A DNA stretch of 64,000 bases from Zygaena filipendulae (GCA_907165275.2 OU015675.1:3179501-3243500), one strand, 5' to 3'; positions 1 through 11,263 are shown, numbered from the stretch's first letter. Notes: a model not told the origin generated them from the sequence alone. Program-made: numbers and translations.

Positions 1-37
1 GTGAGATAGGTATGTAAGTATGTAGTGAAACTGGCAC

Positions 38-433
38 TGTAGCCGAGGGAGCTATGAGGACTTTATAAAATCAAAGGGCTTTATAAAAATATTATCAAAA
101 TTTTAATAGGAAAAACTAATAGGATTACAAGGGGCTTAATGTCAGCAAGCAACTTAAAAATTATGACATTCTGTATATAAAAATTAAAAATAATACAAAT
201 TATAAATAGCCAGTACTTAATGGTTGGCAACATTCTAATGTAGCCGAGGGAGCTATGAGGACTTTATAAAATCAAAGGGCTTTATAAAAATAGTATCAAA
301 ATTTTAATAGGGAAAAACTAATAGGATTACAAGGGGCTTATGTCAGCAAGCAACTTAAAAATTATGACATTCTGTATATAAAAATTAAAAATAATACAAA
401 TTATAAATAGTCAGTACTTAATGGTTGGCAACA
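38..433. repeat. Tandem duplication of a ~200-bp unit
   Basis: Two adjacent copies of a roughly 200-bp AT-rich unit, beginning near 38 and 239 with TGTAGCCGAGGGAGC and ending in ATGGTTGGCAAC. They differ by only a few substitutions and single-base indels, so the duplication is fairly young. I do not recognise the unit and see no coding frame in it. Confidence 0.85.
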
Positions 434-659
434 GGCACCATTCACTGTAAAGAAAAACAAATCTTCTATCTGACCTTTGCTAATACATTATTATTGGTTT
501 AAAAAAAGAGATTGATAGTGGGATTGGTAGAATATGTACATGGGTATCACTATATCTATACTAATATCACAAAGAGCTAAAGTTTGTGAGTTTGTGACGT
601 TGTACGGGGTAATCTATGGATCTACTGAACCGATTTTGAAAATTCTTTCACTTGTATGA

Positions 660-738
660 AGCTACGGTAGTCCTTTTTATCCCGAAATTCCCACGGGAAT
701 CCCGAAATTACCGCGGGTGTAACCGCGGGGACAGCTAG
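660..738 (+). mobile_element. Helitron 3'-end fragment
   Basis: The terminal module of the main Helitron family: paired CCCACGGG and CCGCGG motifs, then ACAGCTAG followed by T. The CTAG end and the following T match Helitron 3' ends. The 5' part is missing or too diverged to see. Confidence 0.6.
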
Positions 739-816
739 TTACGAGTAACTTAATGGATAAATAGGTAGGTACATACAATAGGAAAAGAACGTTATTGATA
801 TATTATAATAATATTA

Positions 817-1031
817 TCCCTACTAATATTATAAATGTGAAAGTTACTATGTCAGTTTGACTATCTGCCTGTCTGTTACGCTTTCACGCTTAGATGGCTC
901 AACCGATCATCATGAAATTTTGAATATACGCTGTCAGGGTTACAGAGAAGGACATAGGGTATTTTTTATCCCGGAATTCCCGTGGGAACTATGAAATTAA
1001 CGCGGGTAAAACTTTGTGAGGTTCGTGGTAC
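817..1031 (+). mobile_element. Non-autonomous Helitron with damaged 3' end
   Basis: Starts TCCCTACTAATATTATAAA right after an A, as in other copies here. It contains the family's conserved blocks: CTGTCTGTTACGCTTTCACG, CCGATCATCATGAAATTTTG, AGAGAAGGACATAGGGTA and the paired GGAATTCCC/GCGGG segment. The terminal CTAG hairpin has decayed. No protein is encoded. Confidence 0.7.
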
Positions 1032-1248
1032 CTAATAAAAGCCCTCGGCTAGCTCAAAATAAAAGATTTTTTATAAATTAGAGCTTTATGTATTTTTTAA
1101 AATGTATCTAGTTCTAATCAAAAGTCAAAAAGTCAAAAATTTTAAATATAAAAAGAACACATTAAAAATAAATAATAAATATTAGAAATGAGGCGGGATA
1201 TCATAACGAGTGGCATACGGCCGCCTCGTTACAACTTCATAAAATTTT

Positions 1249-1340
1249 GCATACCTACGGTACGGTATAGGGTACTTTTATCTCGTAATCCCCGCAGGAT
1301 CTCCGAAATTAACACGGGTGAAACCGCGGGGAACAGCTAG
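1249..1340 (+). mobile_element. Helitron 3'-end fragment
   Basis: The 3' third of the main Helitron family, from the ATAGGGTACTTTTATC block through the GGGTGAAACCGCGG hairpin to GAACAGCTAG, followed by T. Confidence 0.6.
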
Positions 1341-1341
1341 T

Positions 1342-1865
1342 TATTGATAAAAGCAAAACATACCTAACTGTTTTATAGAATGTAATGGTAAATACAATTT
1401 TTTGTTGATAATTGTGTAGTATGGGCTGATTAATATTATGATTATTATAAAAAAGTTCATTTAAAAACCGCCATAAATTTATAATATTTAATTTAGCATT
1501 TATAATATTATTAGTAGGGAGTAGGTATAATATAATATTTACAATATTATTAATTACATTACTTCGGTAATAAGAATCTCTGTTTACTTTAGGGGTGCCG
1601 TCATTGATATAGTAAATCAATGGGTGCCGTATAAGTTCGTAGTAATACTTACATAGATTTAAATTTTCAACGTACAGACACGAGTTTTTTTATCTGTTTT
1701 ACGAACAACAAAAGGTCTAAAGCTCACCTGTGGCTCCAGTGTGGGCGATCCGCCATAAAATTTACGCGTCTTACAAATTTTCCTGTTATTTTTAGAGGTC
1801 CCCGAGAAAAATCTTTGATTATTACAGTTGTAGCTATTTTTATTCTTTGTCTTTAAAAAGTAAGA
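1342..1865. other. AT-rich DNA without recognised genes
   Basis: Only short AT-rich reading frames are present, with no domain, splice or signal-peptide pattern. I see nothing I can name. Confidence 0.5.
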
Positions 1866-1867
1866 GA

Positions 1868-1965
1868 CTCATTAATTTATTAAACTTGTCTGATTGCGGC
1901 AGTTTTGTTTTAAAAATCTAAGTAATCATTAAAGTCGACTCTGAGTGCGGCCGTAAGCACGGCTG
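1868..1965 (-). repeat. Single arm of the 2.7-kb foldback family
   Basis: The stretch with AACTTGTCTGATTGCGGCAG and CATTAAAGTCGACTCTGAGT matches one arm of the foldback element at 2731-2975. It lacks a partner arm, so it is a half element or an internal deletion product. Confidence 0.55.
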
Positions 1966-2010
1966 GATGCGAAAATTTCGTCCCGCAACCTTCACCAAAT
2001 CATCGGTCAA

Positions 2011-2330
2011 TGGGGATGTGGACTACTTTTGAAAATCAAAATTTTAATTAGTTAGTCAGTTAGAAAATAAAAACAATAGACACGTATTTTTTGCTTTTTT
2101 AAATAAATTAAAATATACAGAGATAGAGCGCATTAAAGTTTAGGGTGAGGGGGTCGTGACGTCACTAACCGCTAAAACCGTCATACAAACTGTCAGAATA
2201 GTGACGTCACGCGAAATTTCAACTCAATTATCGCCGTTCTTTTTGATTACGTAAAAAAAGAAAAAATACGTGTCCAATATTTTTTAATAATCTACAAGAC
2301 GAACTAAAAAATTAAAATTAGTCCACATTA
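2011..2330 (+). mobile_element. CRE-bearing inverted-repeat element
   Basis: One of at least seven copies of a ~325-bp non-coding element. Termini are imperfect inverted repeats, GGGGATGTKGACTACTTTT at one end and GGGCATGTTGACTAATTTT read inward from the other. The middle holds two TGACGTCA palindromes (2157-2164 and 2202-2209), the consensus cAMP-response element. No transposase is encoded, so this is a MITE-like passenger whose superfamily I cannot assign. Confidence 0.75.
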
Positions 2331-2730
2331 ATCAATTTCTAGTGAGCCTACCCACGCTTCAACTTCCGGTTCGCGGTCGCTGCACAAGAATTTTCTTGTC
2401 AAAAACTCAAAATCCAATATATCTTTATTACTTAGGATCAGTACAATCACTTATAATCATCAAAGTTCTTAAAATTAAATTGAAATTTCCGTCAGTTGGG
2501 AACGCGCGCTCTACTGAGAAGAACTGACAAGAAACTCAGCAGAGTTGTCTTTTTTATGATTGGTAAAATCAGGTAGTTAAGTAGGTACCGACTACTTACT
2601 TATAAAATAGGATTACAAAAAATAAATAAATAAAGATAGAATAATAGAGCCATTCATTTCGAAACGTTTGTATCATTTTAATAATCTACTATAATATGCT
2701 TAATTTCATAATTTGTGTTTGTTAAAGGTC
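2331..2730. other. Unassigned AT-rich DNA
   Basis: One 61-codon frame starts at 2342 (+) but shows no domain or gene structure. Nothing else is recognised. Confidence 0.4.
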
Positions 2731-2975
2731 TTACGGCCGCACTCAGAGTCGAGTTTAATGATTACTTACTTAGTTAAGTATAGATTTTTATAACGAAACT
2801 GCCGCAATCAGAGACGTTCAGTAAATTAATGTTAGTTGGCATTTAATGAGATGTAACCTAATTAGTTAAATGCCAATTAACATTGATTTATCAAACTTGT
2901 CTGATTGCTGCAGTTTTGTTTTAAAAATCTATACTTAACTAAGTAATCATTAAAGTCGATTCTGAGTGCGGCGGT
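2731..2975. mobile_element. Foldback (long inverted repeat) element
   Basis: The two halves are imperfect reverse complements over nearly their full length: a left arm from ACGGCCGCACTCAGAGTCGA to GTTAGTTGGCATTTAA, and a right arm from TTAAATGCCAATTAACATTG to GATTCTGAGTGCGGCGGT. The central loop is short. A single related arm lies at 1868-1965. There is no coding capacity. Confidence 0.75.
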
Positions 2976-3146
2976 TAAATTTATTAATTTACATTAACTA
3001 CATCGTTTGGAAGCTTGTTACAAAAGTTTTGTCCATCGCTCAACAGTTCTTCGAGCGATGTGCCCCGCGCACTGCCACTTGAAGTGCCACTGACTCGATC
3101 CAGCAACGATACTCGCTTAAATTGTGAACTATGCTTTATTCCTTTA

Positions 3147-3421
3147 CTAGCTGTGCCCCGCGGTTTCACCCGCGGTAATTTTGGAGTTCCCGCGAGAATT
3201 CCGGGATAAAAAGTACCCTATGTCCTTCTCTGTACCCTTGACAATGTGCATGCCAAATTTCATCCAAATCCGTTCAGCCGTTTTTGCGTGATTGACAAAC
3301 ATCCAAACATCCAAACATCCAAACATCCAAACATCCAAATATCCAAACATCCAAACATCCAAACATCCAAACATCCAAACATCCAAACATCCACACTTTC
3401 ACATTTATAATATTAGTAGGA
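3147..3421 (-). mobile_element. Complete non-autonomous Helitron
   Basis: On the minus strand it runs from TCCTACTAATATTATAAATG to the GCGGGTGAAACCGCGG hairpin and CACAGCTAG. It sits between A and T with no target duplication, the classical Helitron signature. Inside is a tandem 8-bp ACATCCAA repeat at about 3300-3390. It is one of the best-preserved copies in the window. Confidence 0.85.
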
Positions 3422-3719
3422 TTCCTACAATTTATACGGTGTGTTTCTCTCGCATTCGTTTACATTAGTAATTTCAATTGGAAACTTTTTCAGTATATCA
3501 TTAGAATTGGTTTCGAACTATCCCTCAAAGTTTGCGTTTCACTTTCAGATGTCCCTTTTCGTTTGTTACTTTTCAGAGAGTTTTCGGTTTTAGTTGATTT
3601 GAATGTTTGGTAATTTTTAAATCTATTGTGAATCTATGGGAATAAATTGGTGCAGGATTTTTGTGTAAGTTTATATTTGAGATACATAAGTTCAATGGTT
3701 TTGTAAATGTATTAATATT

Positions 3720-3969
3720 GATGACCCGATTGGCGTAGTAAATCACCAAGCCTGCCCGCTAATCAACAGGTTCCGAGTTCAATTTCCGGTGGGGGTGCAC
3801 TTTGTGTGACAAACACAGGGTTCCACTTTCCAGTCTGGGTGTGTTTATATAAGTAATTCTATGTACTATATAGCACGTTTGCTTGGTTTCCACGACACAA
3901 GCTAATAATAGCTTACTGTGGGATCAAGTAGATCTGTGTGTTGTGAAGTGGATTATTATTATTATTTAA
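3720..3969 (+). mobile_element. tRNA-derived SINE
   Basis: The 5' part resembles a tRNA with RNA polymerase III promoter boxes: an A-box-like TGGCGTAGTAA near 3731 and a B-box-like GAGTTCAATTTCC near 3774. A conserved body (TTTCCACGACACAAGC, GTGGGATCAAGTAGAT) follows, and it ends in an (ATT)n tail. The same family is present in reverse at 50085-50312. Confidence 0.75.
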
Positions 3970-4217
3970 TTTAGTAATAATAATAATTAGTGCTTGGATA
4001 GTGCTTGGACCATTTTTGAAAATTATCACACAGTCAAATAATAAAGCATGAAGACATGAATGTTTGTATTTGTTTCAATATTGCCATGGTAAGTTATAGA
4101 TAAAAGCTTGTCTTAGGTTACTACTGATGCGATGGTGAAACTTGCTTTTCCGAACTTAAGGATTACCTACATGCAAAAGATAATGTGTATGTTACCTATA
4201 TGAGGTAAATATTTATA

Positions 4218-4712
4218 CTAGCTGTTCACCCACGAAAATTTCGGAAATTCTGCGGGAATTCCGGGAAAAAAAAGTACCCTATGTCCTTCTCTGTACCTAC
4301 GCCTTACAACGTTTATGCACAATTGGGTATTCTCCAGGGTATGAAAATCAAAATTCTAATTATTCCATCAGTTACAAAATAAAAATAAATAATAGACACG
4401 TTTTGCTTTTTCAAATTAATGAAAATAAACATAGCTGGGTCGTGACGTCACGCGAAATTTCAACTCTATGTATCGCCGTTATTTTTTGATTACGTAAAAA
4501 AAGAAAAAAATACCTACATGTCCAACATTTATGTCCGATAATGTCCAACATAACATTATATACACGACGCAACGGACTAAAAAAAAAATTAGGCAAGTAG
4601 CCAATTTCATGATGATCGGTTCAGTCGTTAAGGGGTGCAAGCGTAACAAAAAAAAAATAGGTAAACAAACAAACAAACAATCTCACTTTCGCATTTATAA
4701 CAGTGAGTATCC
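4218..4712 (-). mobile_element. Helitron interrupted by a CRE element
   Basis: The Helitron 3' half lies at 4218-4310 and its 5' half (ATCATGATGATCGG-like block, CAAGCGTAAC, CTCACTTTCGCATTTATAA) at about 4600-4712. Between them sits a degraded CRE-bearing element (4340-4592), so the Helitron is the older insertion. Confidence 0.7.
4340..4592 (+). mobile_element. CRE-bearing element, internally deleted
   Basis: Shares TGAAAATCAAAATTCTAATT, CACGCGAAATTTCAACTC and ATCGCCGTTATTTTTTGATT with the family. It has only one TGACGTCA. The segment normally lying between the two palindromes is exactly missing, as expected from recombination between the repeated GTGACGTCAC sequences. Confidence 0.7.
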
Positions 4713-5147
4713 GTGACTCTTCAATACAGAATACCTCGCAACAATTTAACATGCAGAGCTCAGTTTCGTATACAATTGTCGTGTTTGAAGTTACGAAGCT
4801 TATTTCCACGTATACCTACAATGTGTGCAAACGTCGACGCGACGTGTCGATGAATACCTGGCACAATAATGACTAAGGGTCGTAGCATACGTAACGTCAA
4901 TTCCGTCCCCTGCTGAAAGGGAAATTTTTGAATGGACTTTTTTATACATGAAAATATTTCTGTGGCACGGCGCGCCAAACGAGCTCTCGCGTTTTAGTCG
5001 TGGCTGTCTGTCTATGTGAACAAAATTGGTCAGTTCTGACTGAAAATCATCGCTAGGTCGCCCGAATTCAAAGAAAGATGCTACGACAGTGACCGTTTTG
5101 GTAATAGGGGCACACCACACAAACATTCCTGTGAATCTATTCTCATA

Positions 5148-5275
5148 CTAGCAGTTTCCAGCGGTTTCTCTCGCGTTAATTTCCCGTAGGATTAATTCCT
5201 AGAGAAAAAGTACCCTAAGTCCTTCTCGTACCCCTGAAAATGTGTCTGCAAAATTTTACCCTTTGGGTACGGAAC
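5148..5275 (-). mobile_element. Diverged Helitron fragment
   Basis: Starts on the plus strand at CTAGCAGTTTCCAGCGG and keeps the AAGTACCCTAAGTCCTTCTC and ACCCCTGAAAATGTG blocks of the family. The 5' end is lost. Confidence 0.55.
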
Positions 5276-5284
5276 CCTAAAAAT

Positions 5285-5935
5285 TAGATACCTATAATTG
5301 CTGTTCGTTTGTCTCGCTAAAACTCGAGAATGGCTGGACCAATTTGGCTTATTTTGATCTGGAAATATTTTTGGAAGTTCAGGGAAGGTTTATAAAGTAA
5401 ATTAGGCTATTTTGGAGTTCCTGTGGTAATTCCGAAATTCACGCGGGTGAAACCGCGGGGCACAGTTCAAAATTTGTGAGTTTGTGACGTTGTAGGTAGG
5501 GGGTAATCTCTGGATCTAATTTTAAGTAGATTTTTTTTTAACAATAGAAAGCCTGCGCGTTATTTGTGAGTGTCATAGGCTATATTGTAACCCGAAATTC
5601 CCACGGGAACTCCAAAATTACCGCGGGTAAAACCGCGGGGGAACAGCTCGTCTAGATATATAAATAAAATTGAAGTGTTAATTTGTAATTTCAAATTAAC
5701 AGCTACTAACCTAATGCGAAAGTATATACGGTACTGACATTAAAAAATCTATTTATAAAATTTTTCTGTCTGTCTGTCTGTTCTCTGAAACGGCTGGACC
5801 GATTTTAACGGGACTTTCACTGGCAGATAGCTGATGTCATAAGGAGTAGGTAACTTAGGCTACTTTTTATCCCAGAATTCCCGCGGGAACTCCAAACTGA
5901 TTGTGGGGAACAGCTGGTTATATCAATAAAGTTAT
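5285..5935 (+). mobile_element. Run of three Helitron-like modules
   Basis: Three consecutive segments each end in a GCGGG..CCGCGG hairpin and (C)ACAG(CT): about 5285-5465, 5466-5650 and 5655-5932. The last carries GAAGTGTTAATTTGTAATTTC and TTTAACGGGACTTTCACTGG, shared with the element at 63059-63350. The modules look like several related Helitron families stacked head to tail. Confidence 0.6.
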
Positions 5936-7660
5936 TGTGAACCTATCCTTACATGAAGGGCGATCAATTGTTTCTCCGTAGATACTGATACGAGCAAACG
6001 GCACTGAGGCGTATCGAAATTAGTATTTATTGAGGTCCAGTGCGGTGCTCCGTCTAGTAGTTTCTAGTGATACCTAAAGTAGTTCTCTTTTAAGAATAAA
6101 TTACTGAATAGATGCTACATAAGTTTCAGGTGTCTAAAAATAAAGTTTTGATTTAAACTTTATATAAAAACATCTAAATTTCAAATTTAATAGTTGATCA
6201 TGAAATTGGCATAGGTACATATACCTACAACAGGGGTGCTGAAACACGTGTTTCAAGAATTGAGAACCTATATAGTTAGGAGCCTATGTGCAAATTCGTA
6301 TACTCCTCGTCTGAAATCATTCAATAAGAGGTACGTAAACTATTTAAAATAAAAGGCATAAAGTTAAAACTATATCAAATTTCTTTATGACCAACGAAGT
6401 AAACAAATAAAAAATTATAGCGTAAAAATGGCGCCTAGCCGCCTAGGCAAATTCTACCGCCCATAATATTATGTAACGCGCGTCACTATTGACAATGTAA
6501 GTAGATATACATCCTGGCACAAAAGATAATTGTGACCTTCTTGGTCGGTTGACATGTATTTTTTTGAAAAAAATGTTGCATCAAAACATTATTTTGCTAA
6601 GAAACCTATAGGTACTTGTATGGATTTCTTTTTTAATAATTAAAGCTTAAAGTGTATAAAAATATGTCATTAAAATACAATCTTTGAATTCCTTACAATA
6701 TGATTAATGATTATATTCTTTTGAGATACTTTATATATATAATAGATTTAGAGTCTGATCTTGGTATTGAAATTAGCTGGAAATCAATAGAAACTTATGG
6801 GTAAGTAGGTAATAGAATATTCTCGGAATGGTATCGTGCGTTACTAAGTTTGAAGTAGCTACAAGCTAAAAGCTACAAACCGCCAGCGTCCCTATTCGAT
6901 GGCCGAAGCACATCTCATTTCCCGAGCCAGGAAACTGAGTGCTAGTTCCACTATAAACGCAAGGTCGTCAGGAAAATATCACTTATAGATTGCGCAATAT
7001 TGAAATTATACAGATATTACACTTCGCTTTCTATAGCTACTCATGCTAATAGGTGTACCTACTACACAAGTATTTATTATTTTAAATTACTTGTTTAATA
7101 AACATTCTGTTTTATTGCTGTTTTGTTTGATTTGTTTAATTTTGATTTAATTTTTTTTATCGTATCTAATAGCTTATTTTTCCCGAGTTAAAAGAATTTT
7201 AAATTTTATTTACTTACCTTATATCTATTTATAATGTGCATCCTAGGTAAGTATTTTTTCTGATTTTAGTTGTTTAGCACCTCTTTTTAAATTTTCATCT
7301 TCAGGATATCTTAAACAAGTATTGATCGGTGCTAGAATGCGTTCATTTGAATAACTATCGGAAGTCTGTTTTTACAAGCATTTACACAATCTTTGCGCGC
7401 ATGTCGTTTATTCTGATGAAATATTTTCCCCTCAGCTAGTTTTCGGCAAACATTCACTTTAGCATGAAACGTGGATTATGTATTGAGAAAAAATGACTTT
7501 TGCTACTATATTTTCAATTTCCGAAAGTATCTGTTATTTATTACATCTATTTCTTATATCTAACAATAACTTTGCTTTGTTATATTTTGTAAAATACAGG
7601 TTGGAACTAATAAGAATTTGATGGCTAAACTACGTTTATGGAATATAGACTAGTTAACTA
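5936..7660. other. Unassigned AT-rich DNA
   Basis: No gene, repeat terminus or palindrome of note was recognised in about 1.7 kb. Short frames present look random. Confidence 0.4.
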
Positions 7661-7670
7661 ATATTAATAA

Positions 7671-7893
7671 CTAGTTGTACCCCGCGGTTTCACCCGCGTT
7701 AATTTCAGAGTTTCCGCGGGAACTCCGGCGCATAAAAAGTCCCCTATGTGTTAATCTGATGTATAAGCTATATTATTGTAAATATGTTCATTTAAATCCA
7801 TCCAGTAGTTTTTGCATGAAAGAGTAACAAACATACATCCATCCATCCGTCCATACGTTCTTACAAACTTTCGCGTTTATAATATTAGTAGGA
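7671..7893 (-). mobile_element. Complete non-autonomous Helitron
   Basis: Minus-strand element from TCCTACTAATATTATAAACG to a GCGGGTGAAACCGCGG hairpin and CTAG. It carries an internal CATC-type short repeat near 7835-7850. The body differs from the 3147 copy, so it is a separate subfamily. Confidence 0.75.
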
Positions 7894-7912
7894 CTAGTGG
7901 GTAAAATAAAGG

Positions 7913-8046
7913 GTATATTATGTTCCGTTATTACTGACAGTGCTGTAAATATGACGTCAATTTATACTGCGAAGCCGTTCTTTTATAGTTAGCTATACTG
8001 GTTACTACTGTTTGAAACGGAACGCAGCATAATATATTGTCATCCA
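7913..8046. repeat. Imperfect inverted-repeat element
   Basis: TATATTATGTTCCGTT near the left end is matched by the reverse complement of AACGGAACGCAGCATAATAT near the right. The short loop between them includes a TGACGTCA. It could be a small inverted-repeat element or an old palindrome. Confidence 0.4.
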
Positions 8047-8336
8047 TGTCATTATCATGTCACGCTGTCGAACACTCATTGACGACCGACCTACGTGGTT
8101 GACCAATCAATGGTCCGAGGTTGATCACGTGATCAAAGCACTGCGAGCACCTTACCTCTAAAACGCCAACGCTCACAGTAGTCACAGTGCAAAAATGACG
8201 ACAATTATGACGTCATACTGCGGCAATAGGCTGTCCGTTATAATAGAACGAGTTTTTCCACAGCTGTAGAAACTGGCCAGTGGTCGCAGCTTATATCGGA
8301 ACATACACAAAATTATTCTTTTTAAGTAATCATTGT

Positions 8337-8521
8337 ACATATACTTACATATAAATGTGAATGTGAGTTTGTTTGTTTTTTTATGCTTTCACGCACCAAT
8401 CATCATTAAAAAATTTCATACACGTTGTCAGCATACATAGCATAGCGTAAGGACATAGCGTAGATATTTTTATTTTAAAATTCCCGCGGGACTCCGTAAT
8501 TAACGCAAGCGAAACTAGGGG
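8337..8521 (+). mobile_element. Decayed Helitron
   Basis: Contains ATAAATGTGAATGTGAG, ATGCTTTCACGCACCAATCATCA-like, ACACGTTGTCAG and AATTCCCGCGGGACTCCG blocks in the family order. The terminal hairpin and CTAG are mutated beyond certainty. Confidence 0.55.
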
Positions 8522-8659
8522 GACCGCCAAACCAAGTAACTAGTAGGTTCACCAGTACCAAAGACCTTTCTAGTCCATAATCTGCGCTCCAGTAAATAAA
8601 TTCCATTCTAGATGGCTTATAACCACAAATTAGTATTTTGTATACCATAATATACGTTG

Positions 8660-8990
8660 TATAACGCGTGTTATAGTAGTTTGCTCAGAATCAACTAGCG
8701 AATCGATCGCACTATGTTTTAAATTAGGTTATATTTTTTAATTTTTATCAGCCCATGTCTAAATTGTTTATAATACAATATTTGGCGCGTACGCCGCCCG
8801 CAGCAAAAAAAATCGAAACTGCAGGCGCGGGCGTAGCGCTTGGAATTTCGTAGATAGGTCACCTTCAAAGTAATGTTGAATGACTTTTAAAGTATACATT
8901 TTTTCGACATAAATATATTTTAATCACATTATTGTTTATTTTTTTAAATGGGGTGTATCGGGTTTTCAATTAATTCATTAACACGTTGTA
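8660..8990 (+). mobile_element. MITE with ACAACGTGTTAAT inverted termini
   Basis: Shares a body (AGTTTGCTCAGAATC, CGATCGCAC, GCGCGGGCGTAGCGCTTG, GGGGTGTATCGGG) with copies at 14144-14516 and 37902-38264. Its right end is TTAATTCATTAACACGTTGT; the left end is degenerate. It is non-coding. Confidence 0.7.
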
Positions 8991-9572
8991 TACGTACTTT
9001 TTGAAGTGAGACTTCTCCAAGGCCATTTTTGTAGTACGAGCCGTGCTACAAAAATCATAATCCATAAATGCTCATATTTCCATACATTCTTTTAATAATT
9101 GTTTTACAGCGAATTATCACTACCTATACCTACTAAAGATGTCCTAAAGCTTTCTGTCAATCACTCTCTCTTCCATATAAACACCATAAGTCAAAAAAAA
9201 TCGGAGAAAACAGCTTGAGCAAGACTGACTGACTTCTTTGTATTATTTAAAATTTAGAATTGAAAATTCTTTACTCCTAGAGTTATTTATGCATATGTAT
9301 CAGCCTATTAAAACAAACAAAACTCCAATCAAAAAGCGACACATAAATATTAAAGCGCTGTTCGGGACACCACGAAATACTGTATAAGGCTTTGAAAAAG
9401 TTTTGAAATAAGAAACGTCGTATTTGAATAACTTTTTCGTGTTGCTTAAATCGAGTCAATTTGGTGTACGTACGTGACTTCGGGTGTGATTTTTTAGGGT
9501 TCAGCGGGAAAAATTCTTTTACTAGATATATTATATGATTTTATTTTCACTTCCAATTATTTTTATACAATA

Positions 9573-9681
9573 CTAGCTGCGCCCCGCGGTTTCACCCGCG
9601 GTAATTTCGGAGTTCCCGCGGGAATTACGGGATAAAAAGTACCTTATGTCCGACGGGGCTGAAACTGTGGGGCACAGCTAG
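9573..9681. mobile_element. Chimeric Helitron with two 3' ends
   Basis: Both borders are Helitron 3' termini pointing outward: a minus-strand CTAG with hairpin at 9573, and a plus-strand ACAGCTAG at 9678-9681. The two halves meet in the middle near 9648. Confidence 0.6.
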
Positions 9682-9683
9682 TT

Positions 9684-10150
9684 CTGCAATAAATAGGTAG
9701 GTAGGTAAATAGGTACAGTTACTATTTTAGAAAGAATTTTCACCATACCAAGGTTTTCTCGAAGAGATTGTTTCAAATTTAGTCTGTGGATAAATTCCAG
9801 CTCAATACCTAGTCTGTGGGGTGAACCTCGACAATTAGCTGAGTTATTTAGGTTGTTGTTGTTGTGAGCTTCTCGTCTGTTCACGCTACATTACAAGAAA
9901 TTTACTGGTCTTGCTATGTTACTTTGTACTTATATTATTAAAGCGGAGAATACACCGGCGTAAAACATTAAGTATGCTGCGGTTTGGCATTTGGCACCTA
10001 ATTGCTGAAAATACGTGTTGGTAACGCTGCGTAATTTGTTTTTCTTAGAATAATGTTGTGTTACAATGTTTAGAAATCTATGTGTAATATTTTCTAGATA
10101 GAGCTTTGTAATTGAAATCGATATACAAAAATATGTCTTTTTCTGTACAC
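9684..10150. other. Unassigned DNA
   Basis: A 68-codon minus-strand frame ends near 9678 but lacks any recognisable domain. Nothing else is supported. Confidence 0.4.
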
Positions 10151-10164
10151 TACTAGCACATACA

Positions 10165-10545
10165 TGTCAAAGTCAAAGTCCATTCCTTTATTCAAATTTG
10201 GCCCATAATGTAGCTCTTTTTGACGTCAATACAATTATAGTTATTATGACAGCACCCATAAAATATCCATCCTTCACAGCTTCCTAGTGCTATGGCTAAA
10301 GAGAAGAAGCTGCGTAACAAACTCTTCAGAAGCACATCGTAGAGACCTGGAACTTGGAGGGTGTGTTCTTTGTACGACGTAGGCACCCGATAAGAAAGGA
10401 TTTTTGAAAATTCACCCCTATGTGGATGAAAAGGGGTTGCAAAGTTTGTATGGAACAATTCCGAGGGCAGTAGGTAAGAGCAAAAATGACAAACAATCAT
10501 AGCTCTACAGTCCGATTTTACCACAAAGGAACACAAATAAATCAT
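10165..10545 (-). mobile_element. Possible 3' end of a retroposon
   Basis: On the minus strand a 117-codon frame is followed by AATAAAGGAATGGACTTTGA and a short GACTTT-type tail, which looks like the 3' end of a 5'-truncated LINE or retroposed sequence. I do not recognise the peptide, so the class is a guess. Confidence 0.3.
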
Positions 10546-10934
10546 AAGTGATATAAAATTTACTCAAGAACTGAAAATACAAAAACAAAAAAAATAAATA
10601 AAAAAAAAAACGCCTCTTGTCTGTTTTCAAGCTGTCACAAAATCAATCAGTATCTTAATAACAATTTGAACAGTTCATTATGTACGATATAATGTTATTA
10701 CAAAGTCAGTTGATCGTGTGCACTACACTTAACTAGACGCTTACGTCGCTCGTTATCGGTGTTCACACTTCGCGCCTCGAAGACGCCTCACTACGTACGC
10801 TAGTACGTAACTACGTACTACGCTCGTGTGTTCACTGCCTTATTCAATTGCTAATAAGTAAAAGGAGCTCTTTAATGTTATGAGCTTAACGGTGACGTTC
10901 TTATCATTAAACGGTCCTTCATATAAGCAGCTAA

Positions 10935-11263
10935 TGGGGATGTGGACTACTTTTGAAAATCAAAATTCTAATTAGTCCGTCAGTTAGAAAATAAAAAAAC
11001 AATAGACACGTATTTTTTTGCTTTTTTCAAATAAATTAATATATACAGAGATAAAGCGCATTAAAGTTTAGGGTGAGGGGGTCGTGACGTCACTAACCGC
11101 TAAAACCGCCATACAAACTGTCAGAATAGTGACGTCACGCGAAATTTCAACTCAATATATCGCCGTTATTTTTTGATTAGGTAAAAAAATAAAAAATATG
11201 TGTCCAATATTTTTTAATAATCTACAAGACGGACCAAAAATTAAAAATTAGTCAACATGCCTA
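10935..11263 (+). mobile_element. CRE-bearing inverted-repeat element
   Basis: A full-length copy with both termini (GGGGATGTGGACTACTTTT and the complement of GGCATGTTGACTAATTTT) and both TGACGTCA palindromes. It is flanked by CTAAT on both sides, a possible short target duplication. An opposite-oriented copy lies ~570 bp downstream. Confidence 0.8.

Noticed and set aside
3300..3390. ACATCCAA tandem repeat as a CRISPR-like array
   Set aside because: Contiguous 8-bp units without spacers inside a eukaryotic Helitron.
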